The translations under genes and the position numbers were made by a program. Below are positions 1-6,005 of a DNA stretch of 12,965 bases, in pieces. The notes beneath the pieces were generated by a model that was not told the DNA's origin, ran no database searches, and saw only the letters and a list, made by a program, of their open reading frames with translations. The number at the start of each line of letters is the position of its first letter. The first letter of the stretch is position 1. The stretch comes from Flavobacteriaceae bacterium (lineage in GTDB: Bacteria > Bacteroidota > Bacteroidia > Flavobacteriales > Flavobacteriaceae). The stretch covers positions 1 to 12,965 of the forward strand of contig JALRDC010000072.1 in the NCBI GenBank assembly GCA_023262245.1, given 5' to 3'.

Positions 1-2547
1 AATGATAGCCTTGTCAAGGTTACGGGCATGTACAAAGACTGGTTTTTAGACTACGCTTCTTATGTAATACTTGAACGTGCTGTTCCGGCAATAGAAGACG
101 GTTTTAAACCCGTACAGCGACGGATTTTACATTCAATGAAAGACTTGGATGACGGACGTTACAATAAAGTTGCCAATATTGTAGGGCATACCATGCAATA
201 CCACCCCCATGGAGATGCCAGTATTGGCGATGCGATGGTGCAATTAGGTCAAAAAGAACTGCTTATCGACATGCAAGGTAACTGGGGGAATATTCTTACA
301 GGAGATAGTGCCGCAGCCTCACGTTATATAGAGGCACGACTTTCAAAATTTGCTTTGGAAGTAGTCTTTAGTCCCAAAGTTACGGATTGGCAATTGTCTT
401 ATGATGGAAGAAAAAAAGAACCCATCCATTTACCCGTTAAATTTCCTTTGTTGTTGGCTCAGGGAGCTGAGGGTATTGCTGTAGGACTTTCAACTAAAAT
501 CCTACCTCATAACTTCATTGAATTACTGGATGCAAGCATCCAGCATTTAAAGGGTAAAAAATTCAGTCTCTATCCCGATTTCCAAACCGGGGGCATCATC
601 GATGTACAGAGCTACAATGATGGGCTTCGCGGAGGACGAGTGCGTGTCCGCGCTCGTATCAACCAATTAGATAAAAAAACTCTAGTAATAAACGAGATCC
701 CTTTTAGTACCAATACCTCCTCACTGATCGATAGTATTTTGAAAGCAAATGATCAGGGAAAAATCAAAATCAAACGTATAGAAGACAATACTTCTTCCGA
801 AGTAGAGATTTTAGTGCACTTACCCAATGACATTTCCCCCGATAAGACCATAGATGCGCTTTATGCCTTTACTGCCTGTGAAACCTCAGTCTCTCCCTTG
901 GGTTGTTTGATTATAGATAACAAACCCAATTTTATGGGGGTAAGTGATATGTTAAAAATTTCAACAGATCACACCGTCCATTTGCTTAAAATGGAGCTGG
1001 AAGTTCAGCTTCAAGACTTAGAAAATCAATGGCATTATGCTTCCTTAGAACGAATTTTTATTGAAAATAAAATCTACCGTGATATTGAAGTAGCGGAAAC
1101 ATGGGAGGAAGTAATTACTTTTATTGACAAAGGATTGCAGCCTTATGTAAGTCATTTAAAACGTCCTGTAACAGAGGAAGACATCGTTAAGCTTACGGAA
1201 ATTAGAATTAAGAGGATCTCCAAATTTGACTTGGACAAAGCGCAACAAAAGATAGAAGCTCTAGAGGGGGATATTGCAGAAGTAAAGAACAATCTTGAAC
1301 ACCTTATTGATTATGCTATTCGCTATTTCAATCATCTTAAAAAAACCTACGGACCAGGAAAGGAGCGCAAGTCCGAAATTAGAATATTTGATGATGTAGA
1401 CGCAAGGAAAGTAGTAGTGCGCAACCAAAAGTTGTATATGAATCGTGAGGAAGGCTTTATTGGAACCTCGCTGCGCAGAGACGAAATGGTTTGTGAATGT
1501 TCAGATATAGATGACATTATTGTTTTTACGCAAGAGGGAAAAATGCAAGTAGTGAAAGTTGACAGCAAGGTTTTTGTAGGAAAAAACATCATTCATGCTG
1601 CAGTTTTCAAAAAGAAAGATCAACGCACTATCTACAATATGATCTACTGCGATGGAAAAGGGGGGACTTCCTTTATCAAACGCTTTGCAGTCACGGGTAT
1701 CACTCGAGAAAAAATTTATGATTTAACACAAGGAAAACCCCATTCTGAGGTATTGTATTTTTCTGCAAATCCTAATGGAGAAGCAGAGGTCGTAACCATA
1801 CTATTAAGAAACCTTAGTTCGATCAAAAAAATCAAATGGGATTTAGACTTTGCTGATCTTCAGATCAAAGGACGCTCTGTAAGAGGAAATACAGTAACCA
1901 AATACCCTATTAAAAAAGTAGAGCTTAAGGAAAAGGGGGTGTCTACTCTCAAGCCGCGTAAGATCTGGTTTGACGACACCATTAGAAGGCTTAATTTAGA
2001 GGGTAGAGGAACTTTGCTAGGCGAATTTAAAGGAGACGATAAATTGCTAATCGGTACTCAACAAGGAACCATTAAGGTAGTGGCTCCTGAAATGAGTTTA
2101 CATTTTGAGGACACTGTTAATCATTTAGAAAAGTGGAATCCTATAAAACCCCTTACGGCAATCTATTATGACCCAGAGAAACAACGCTATTTCATCAAAC
2201 GTTTCTTAATAGAACATACCGAAAGAGAAGATACTTATATAAAAGAAAACGGGGAACTCTTGTATTTAAGTACTGAATGGAGGCCCGTATTGACTATCGT
2301 TTTCGAAAAACCGCGTGGGAAAGAACAGCCACCGTCCTTTGAGGTCAATGCTGAAGAATTTATTGCTGTAAAAGGATTTAAGGCTATGGGAAATCAGCTT
2401 ACAGACAAAAAAATTAAAACGGTAGAGTTGAAAGAAGCCTTACAATATCAAGAACAAACCGAAACTGATTATTTGGAGATAGAGGTTTCCAATGACGAAG
2501 CGGTTTCAGGATTTGATGACGATTCCCAAATTACTCTTGACTTTTAG
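1..2547 (+). CDS. parC: DNA topoisomerase IV subunit A (5' end outside window)
   Basis: Breakage-reunion subunit of topoisomerase IV, which with ParE decatenates and relaxes DNA in the nucleoid. The frame is open from base 1 (N-D-S-L-V-K-V-T-G before the Met at 28), and that run resembles the conserved N-terminus of flavobacterial ParC, so the true start is upstream and the Met at 28 is internal. Numbering from that Met, the winged-helix part carries GFKPVQRRIL (25-34) and YHPHGD (58-63). The catalytic tyrosine is Tyr100 in SRYIEARLS (codon 325-327). A coiled-coil tower region lies near 400-440, followed by a degenerate beta-pinwheel C-terminal domain without a clear GyrA box, which favours ParC over GyrA. 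The protein ends in an acidic tail (ITLDF). Ala64 stands where E. coli GyrA has Ser83. The 3' end overlaps the convergent terC-like gene by 17 bp. Confidence 0.95.
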   Translation, partial: NDSLVKVTGMYKDWFLDYASYVILERAVPAIEDGFKPVQRRILHSMKDLDDGRYNKVANIVGHTMQYHPHGDASIGDAMVQLGQKELLIDMQGNWGNILTGDSAAASRYIEARLSKFALEVVFSPKVTDWQLSYDGRKKEPIHLPVKFPLLLAQGAEGIAVGLSTKILPHNFIELLDASIQHLKGKKFSLYPDFQTGGIIDVQSYNDGLRGGRVRVRARINQLDKKTLVINEIPFSTNTSSLIDSILKANDQGKIKIKRIEDNTSSEVEILVHLPNDISPDKTIDALYAFTACETSVSPLGCLIIDNKPNFMGVSDMLKISTDHTVHLLKMELEVQLQDLENQWHYASLERIFIENKIYRDIEVAETWEEVITFIDKGLQPYVSHLKRPVTEEDIVKLTEIRIKRISKFDLDKAQQKIEALEGDIAEVKNNLEHLIDYAIRYFNHLKKTYGPGKERKSEIRIFDDVDARKVVVRNQKLYMNREEGFIGTSLRRDEMVCECSDIDDIIVFTQEGKMQVVKVDSKVFVGKNIIHAAVFKKKDQRTIYNMIYCDGKGGTSFIKRFAVTGITREKIYDLTQGKPHSEVLYFSANPNGEAEVVTILLRNLSSIKKIKWDLDFADLQIKGRSVRGNTVTKYPIKKVELKEKGVSTLKPRKIWFDDTIRRLNLEGRGTLLGEFKGDDKLLIGTQQGTIKVVAPEMSLHFEDTVNHLEKWNPIKPLTAIYYDPEKQRYFIKRFLIEHTEREDTYIKENGELLYLSTEWRPVLTIVFEKPRGKEQPPSFEVNAEEFIAVKGFKAMGNQLTDKKIKTVELKEALQYQEQTETDYLEIEVSNDEAVSGFDDDSQITLDF

Positions 2548-3307
2548 GTGTTCTTCTCTTTCGAATTCGCATATTCAACATCTCAACGCCTAAAGAAAAG
2601 GCAATAGAGAAATAAAGATAGCCTTTAGGGATTCTGCCTGTAGTTCCTCCAAAGAGATTGGTGTGAGACAAATGGGCTGCTTCAGCTATAAGCATGAATC
2701 CGATGAGGAGTAAAAAAGAAAGCCCTAAAATTTGAAGGGAGGGGTGTTTGTTTATATAATTGCTAACCGGTGTGGCAAAAGCCATCATGATTACAATAGA
2801 GACTATAACAGCAATGATCATGATCCACAAGGCATAAGGAATCCCGTTGGTCATCCCAACAGCAGTTAAAATGGAGTCAAAAGAGAACACAATGTCAATC
2901 ATCACTATTTGTGATAAAGCTCTTGAAAAAGAAAGTGTTTTAGTTCCTTTCAATGTACTATGAGTTTCGATGTCTTCAACTTTGTGAAAAATTTCAAGCG
3001 TACTTTTGTATAATAGAAAAAGTCCCCCGGCAAGCAGGATGATTGATTGCAGGGTGATCTGAGCGGAAAACCAATTCAAATTAACTTCAACTAAAGGCTC
3101 TTTCATTTGGGTTAGCCAATTGATCCCCAGAAGCATCATAATTCGCATAATCATGGCCAAAAACAGCCCAATGCGAATGAGCTTCTTTTGTCTCTCCTCT
3201 GGAAAGCGATTGGCAAGTATAGAAATGAAAATAATATTGTCGATACCCAACACAATTTCAAGAAATGTTAGGGTTAAGAATGCTGCAAGTAAATCTGGGG
3301 TGATCAT
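2531..3307 (-). CDS. TerC-family integral membrane protein (putative metal exporter)
   Basis: A 258-residue inner-membrane protein with about seven hydrophobic segments (roughly 8-30, 45-65, 87-101, 131-151, 158-178, 193-211, 229-246). The family's two acidic membrane motifs are present: LEIVLGIDN near the N-terminus (E17, D23, N24) and IDIVFSFDS in the middle (D138, D144). The name comes from tellurite resistance, but characterised relatives (Alx of E. coli, MeeF/MeeY of Bacillus) export Mn2+ or supply it to secreted proteins. Metal efflux is therefore the likelier role, by inference only. The C-terminus is basic (RIRKRRTPK). The start codon lies 2 bp after the stop of the lipoprotein gene, so the two are probably co-transcribed. 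There is no room for a yybP-ykoY Mn riboswitch directly upstream. The last 17 bp overlap the end of parC on the other strand. Confidence 0.9.
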   Translation of the reverse strand: MITPDLLAAFLTLTFLEIVLGIDNIIFISILANRFPEERQKKLIRIGLFLAMIMRIMMLLGINWLTQMKEPLVEVNLNWFSAQITLQSIILLAGGLFLLYKSTLEIFHKVEDIETHSTLKGTKTLSFSRALSQIVMIDIVFSFDSILTAVGMTNGIPYALWIMIIAVIVSIVIMMAFATPVSNYINKHPSLQILGLSFLLLIGFMLIAEAAHLSHTNLFGGTTGRIPKGYLYFSIAFSLGVEMLNMRIRKRRTPKSQE

Positions 3308-3309
3308 AT

Positions 3310-3684
3310 TTATTTAATTCTTTCGATGGTACCCTTTTGTTTGTTTTTACGATCCCCTACAAGTGCATATTCAAAAGTGTATGAATCGTTTCCTTGGGTA
3401 CTGAGAATTCGTATTTGTATGGGACGTTTATCTTGGTTTGAGGTAGGATTTAATTTCGTTAAAATGCACTCACAATCATTAACCCATCGGATTGTTGCCG
3501 TATCAACTTTTCCTTCGTATCGTTCAATTTCATAAAGGGAGTCTCGTGAGAAATAGGAGGTCTTAATTGTGCCATTTACGATTTGAGTAAACTGAAATTC
3601 TCCCTGTTGAAAGGGTTTGCAATTCCGCTCTAGCGTATAGCAAGAAATAAAAAGGAGCATACAAATAAAAAGTGTGCGCTTCAT
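3310..3684 (-). CDS. small putative lipoprotein of unknown function
   Basis: A 124-residue protein if it starts at the ATG at 3684. A TTG three codons upstream (3693) would add M-R-T but falls inside a -7-like box, so I prefer the ATG. The N-terminus MKRTLFICMLLFISC looks like a lipoprotein signal: two basic residues, a hydrophobic run and a cysteine at position 15. The -3 residue is Phe rather than the usual Leu/Val/Ile. The remainder, about 110 residues, is probably beta-rich, with SYFSRDSLYEIERYEG, TIRWVNDCECIL and YTFEYALVGD as the most distinctive segments. I do not know its function. From memory, similar short proteins near parC in flavobacteria have been labelled 'DNA topoisomerase IV', which I regard as an annotation carry-over: there is no topoisomerase domain. 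It lies 14 bp after the XRE gene and 2 bp before the TerC-like gene. Confidence 0.8.
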   Translation of the reverse strand: MKRTLFICMLLFISCYTLERNCKPFQQGEFQFTQIVNGTIKTSYFSRDSLYEIERYEGKVDTATIRWVNDCECILTKLNPTSNQDKRPIQIRILSTQGNDSYTFEYALVGDRKNKQKGTIERIK

Positions 3685-3690
3685 CGTGCG

Positions 3691-3698
3691 CAAAAATA
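3691..3698 (-). promoter_or_regulatory. -7-type promoter box before the lipoprotein gene
   Basis: The minus strand reads TATTTTTG, a full match to the Bacteroidota -7 consensus TAnnTTTG, followed by CGCACG and the ATG at 3684. With only 6 nt between box and start codon, the transcript would have almost no leader. It would let the lipoprotein and TerC-like genes be expressed apart from the XRE gene. I found no TTG at the usual -33 distance, so this is a half-promoter call. Confidence 0.4.
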
Positions 3699-4097
3699 CT
3701 AAGATTTAGGGAAAAAAGAACGAAAACTTCCGTCCTCGTACAATTGGATGATTTGAACAATTGTTCCTTTTTCTTTGTCAAGAGCTTGCTTTACAAATTG
3801 TTCTTCCTTTTCTAGATCCTCCAAAGCACCTTCCTGTCTTGGTTCTTTCTTTTCAAGGGTAAGGGTAGGAGCAGTCGTAGAATCTTGAATCCCTAAAAGC
3901 AGCCAATTCAATTTCACATCTTCAAAAGCATTATAGATTTTAAGGATGAATTCCAAACTGGGCTTGTTTCTTTTTGACAAAATGTGGGAAACGGATGAAC
4001 GCTGTACACCAATACGCTCTGCAAATCCTGCAGCATTTAATTGGTAGTTTTCCATTAGTTCCTCAAGACGATTAAGAAACATTTCTGTGTTTAACAT
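3699..4097 (-). CDS. XRE-family helix-turn-helix transcriptional regulator
   Basis: A 132-residue DNA-binding protein. The N-terminal Cro/CI-type domain spans about residues 5-68; its helix-turn-helix is visible as LNAAGFAERIGVQRSSVSHI followed by LSKRNKPSLEFILKI (about 20-54). The sequence LNWLLLGI (63-70) closes the domain in the manner of flavobacterial relatives (…WLL.G…). A charged, probably flexible linker (about 72-110) leads to a C-terminal strand-like tail, IVQIIQLYEDGSFRSFFP (113-130), a pattern I recall from other flavobacterial XRE proteins and which may serve for dimerisation. It heads a minus-strand cluster with the lipoprotein and TerC-like genes and is divergent from the M14 peptidase gene across a region containing repeated dyads. 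Control of its own promoter or the divergent one is plausible but unproven. Confidence 0.9.
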   Translation of the reverse strand: MLNTEMFLNRLEELMENYQLNAAGFAERIGVQRSSVSHILSKRNKPSLEFILKIYNAFEDVKLNWLLLGIQDSTTAPTLTLEKKEPRQEGALEDLEKEEQFVKQALDKEKGTIVQIIQLYEDGSFRSFFPKS

Positions 4098-4149
4098 TGT
4101 GAACTATTATTAAGTTATGCTCTAATATACAATGGTAAATTTAATTAAA

Positions 4150-4157
4150 CAAATCTA
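4150..4157 (-). promoter_or_regulatory. possible -7 box for the XRE gene
   Basis: The minus strand reads TAGATTTG, matching TAnnTTTG, about 52 nt upstream of the XRE start codon. No TTG is seen at the -33 distance, and such boxes are easily found by chance in DNA this A/T-rich, so confidence is low. Confidence 0.3.
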
Positions 4158-4266
4158 ATATTATTAGATAATTACTTTATATATAAATTATATTTTACTC
4201 ATTTACAGTATTTTATATTTTAATTCAATTTAAAAGATTACAATTGTATATTACTTTGTTACACAA

Positions 4267-4298
4267 TTGGTTAAATAGCTCCAAATCGGTTACTTTTG
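4267..4298 (+). promoter_or_regulatory. Bacteroidota-type promoter for the M14 peptidase gene
   Basis: TTG at 4267-4269, a 21-bp spacer, then TACTTTTG at 4291-4298 fit the flavobacterial promoter form TTG-N17-23-TAnnTTTG. Transcription would begin near 4304, about 50 nt before the ATG at 4353. Two further -7-like boxes, TACATTTG at 4304-4311 and at 4328-4335, could be alternative start points; the latter has a TTG at 4309 with a slightly short 16-bp spacer. All three boxes coincide with the dyad repeats. Confidence 0.5.
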
Positions 4299-4316
4299 TA
4301 AACTACATTTGTAAAC
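4291..4316 (+). repeat. 13-bp tandem repeat, two copies
   Basis: TACTTTTGTAAAC (4291-4303) is followed directly by TACATTTGTAAAC (4304-4316), differing at one base. The repeat covers the best promoter box of the M14 gene and may place two protein-binding sites about one helical turn apart. Confidence 0.6.
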
Positions 4317-4352
4317 ATTTGGTTGTTTACATTTGTACCATAATTTTTTTAA

Positions 4353-5444
4353 ATGACTGGTAAAAGGTATTTTCCACCCGAGCTCTTAAGTATATTTTTA
4401 GCTAACTTAAAACCAGCAGTTAAGCAGCTAATTGTAGGGAAGTCTGTAAAGGGGCTGCCCATTCATCAATTGCAGCTCGGATCTGGACCTTTAAAAATAC
4501 TGATGTGGTCTCAAATGCATGGCAATGAAACCACTACGACCAAGGCACTTTTTGACCTGATCCCGTGGTTATTAGAAGCTGATCAAGCATCGCTTTTGCA
4601 AACATTTAGTTTCTATATCATTCCACAATTAAATCCAGATGGTGCCAAGGAATATACTCGTGAAAATGCTAATGGAGTCGATCTCAATAGAGACGCTCAG
4701 GCGCAAACGGAGCCCGAAAGCAAGGTGTTAAGCACCCAGTACCAAAAAATTCAACCTGATTTTGCTTTAAACCTGCACGGTCAGCGAACCATCTATGGGG
4801 CAGGGATACAAGGAAATGCAGCAAGCCTTTCCTTCCTCGCACCAGCAGCAGACAGCAAACGCTCCCTTGCGCCTGCACGAGAACACGCAATGAAAGCGAT
4901 TGTTGCGATTTATAATGAGCTCAGGACAGCACTGCCTAAAGGAATTGGCAGATACGATGATCATTTCAACCCAAACTGCGTAGGAGACGCTTTTACTCAA
5001 GCTGGAACCCCTACCATTCTTTTTGAAGCAGGCCATTATCCTAATGACTACCAGAGAGAAATTACTAGAAAGTGGATCTTTAACTCCTTTAAAGCGCTTT
5101 TTTGGTATCTGTACCAGACTGAAGAGGAAACTGAAGTAGCAGCCTATTTCAAAATTCCTGAAAACACAAAGAATTTTGTTGACATCATCCTATCTCCAGT
5201 AAACATTGAGGATCAAGGTGTTTTGTATAAAAAGCAGCAATTAGCAATTCAATACCGTGAAGAACTAAAGAATGGAGCCATCGCATTTGTTCCCACTTAT
5301 CATGGCTATGGAAGTTCATTACAACTCAAAGCGCATCGGTATATAGATGCAACTAATTTAAATCTAAATGAACCCCTTGTTTTTTTACAAGATCAATCAA
5401 TTAAAAATCCGGAATTGAATATATTATTTTCAATAAACTCTTAA
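4353..5444 (+). CDS. M14-family zinc carboxypeptidase-like protein
   Basis: A 363-residue metallopeptidase of the carboxypeptidase A / succinylglutamate desuccinylase fold. The zinc ligands are visible: His56 and Glu59 in SQMHGNET, and His142 in LNLHGQ. The substrate-binding pair Asn112-Arg113 lies in GVDLNRD, and the likely catalytic Glu225 is in ILFEAGHYP. NPDGAKEYTREN (94-105) is also typical of the family. There is no signal peptide or membrane segment, so it probably works in the cytoplasm. A C-terminal stretch of about 110 residues (about 255-363) lies beyond the catalytic core and I do not recognise it. The substrate is unknown; a peptide, an N-acyl amino acid or a peptidoglycan fragment are all possible. 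The gene is divergent from the XRE regulator and 75 bp before asnC, with no clear terminator between, so read-through into asnC-ppc is possible. Confidence 0.85.
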   Translation: MTGKRYFPPELLSIFLANLKPAVKQLIVGKSVKGLPIHQLQLGSGPLKILMWSQMHGNETTTTKALFDLIPWLLEADQASLLQTFSFYIIPQLNPDGAKEYTRENANGVDLNRDAQAQTEPESKVLSTQYQKIQPDFALNLHGQRTIYGAGIQGNAASLSFLAPAADSKRSLAPAREHAMKAIVAIYNELRTALPKGIGRYDDHFNPNCVGDAFTQAGTPTILFEAGHYPNDYQREITRKWIFNSFKALFWYLYQTEEETEVAAYFKIPENTKNFVDIILSPVNIEDQGVLYKKQQLAIQYREELKNGAIAFVPTYHGYGSSLQLKAHRYIDATNLNLNEPLVFLQDQSIKNPELNILFSINS

Positions 5445-5519
5445 ATTCTTAGAGGAATTCTCAGAAATATCCATCTTTTTTAACTAAATTTACACCTTTA
5501 ATCCACTAAATATTTTCGA

Positions 5520-6002
5520 ATGAGTAAAGTTAATCTTGACGAAGTCGACCATAAAATTTTAGACATTTTAATTGACAATACTCGAATTCCTTTTACAGAT
5601 ATTTCAAAACGCTTGTTGATTTCAGCGGGGACAGTACATGTTCGCGTTAAAAAAATGGAAGAAGCAGGGATCATTAAAGGGTCTTCGTTAAATCTTGACT
5701 ATGTAAAATTGGGCTATTCGTTTATTGCTTATGTAGGTATTTTCTTAGAAAAAACAAGTGCCACAGAAGCTGTATTAAAAGCTTTAAACGATATTCCATA
5801 CATAACGGTAGCTCATATTACTACTGGAAAATTTAATGTTTTTTGTAAAGTACGTGCTCGAGACACGCATCATGCAAAAGATATTATTTTTATGATTGAC
5901 GATGTTGAGGGTATCTCAAGAACTGAAACAATGATTTCGCTAGAAGAAAGTATTAACGATAAAAAAAGACTAATGCACCGAATTTTTAATGAATTGAACT
6001 AA
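5520..6002 (+). CDS. Lrp/AsnC-family transcriptional regulator
   Basis: A 160-residue feast/famine regulator. The N-terminal winged helix-turn-helix spans about residues 5-60, with LDEVDHKILDILIDNTRIPF and the recognition region LLISAGTVHVRVKKMEEAGI. The C-terminal ligand-binding RAM domain spans about 65-150, including YVGIFL, ITVAHITTGKFNVFCKV and GISRTETMISLEESIN. Members of this family sense amino acids and act as dimers or octamers. The length and sequence match what I recall of a regulator well conserved across flavobacteria. Its stop codon lies 3 bp before the ppc start, which implies co-transcription and suggests a link to central carbon or aspartate-family metabolism. Weak promoter-like sequences precede it (TAAATTTA at 5485-5492 and TATTTTCG at 5511-5518), each one base off the -7 consensus. 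Confidence 0.92.
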   Translation: MSKVNLDEVDHKILDILIDNTRIPFTDISKRLLISAGTVHVRVKKMEEAGIIKGSSLNLDYVKLGYSFIAYVGIFLEKTSATEAVLKALNDIPYITVAHITTGKFNVFCKVRARDTHHAKDIIFMIDDVEGISRTETMISLEESINDKKRLMHRIFNELN

Positions 6003-6005
6003 ACA

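Larger units (their letters stand above)
4128..4337. promoter_or_regulatory. divergent regulatory region with repeated TACA-N2-TGTA dyads
   Basis: The 255-bp gap between the XRE and M14 genes contains a recurring 10-bp dyad. Perfect copies are TACAATTGTA (4239-4248, a full palindrome), TACATTTGTA (4304-4313) and TACATTTGTA (4328-4337). Copies with one arm mismatch are TACAATGGTA (4128-4137) and TACTTTTGTA (4291-4300). A longer inverted repeat, TGTAAAC-N8-GTTTACA (4310-4331), bridges the last two perfect copies. The surrounding DNA is extremely A/T-rich: bases 4141-4260 hold 14 G or C in 120 by hand count. Palindromic boxes overlapping a promoter are typical operators, and the adjacent XRE protein is the obvious candidate binder. 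That assignment is inference. Confidence 0.5.

Noticed and set aside
2531..3307. Tellurite-resistance function for the TerC-like protein
   Set aside because: The family name is historical; no other ter genes are present and characterised relatives handle Mn2+.
3308..3330. yybP-ykoY Mn riboswitch or other leader before the terC-like gene
   Set aside because: Only 2 bp separate it from the upstream gene, leaving no room for a structured leader.
4767..5036. Minus-strand frame of 89 codons inside the M14 gene
   Set aside because: Fully antisense to a protein with clear catalytic motifs; Cys-rich, irregular composition.
5445..5470. Palindromic-looking TTAGAGGAATTCTCAGAA after the M14 gene
   Set aside because: Only GAATTC pairs without mismatches, with no usable loop or U-tract.
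5485..5518. Promoter for asnC at TAAATTTA or TATTTTCG
   Set aside because: Each differs from TAnnTTTG at one key base and lacks a TTG at the -33 distance; noted in the gene entry only.
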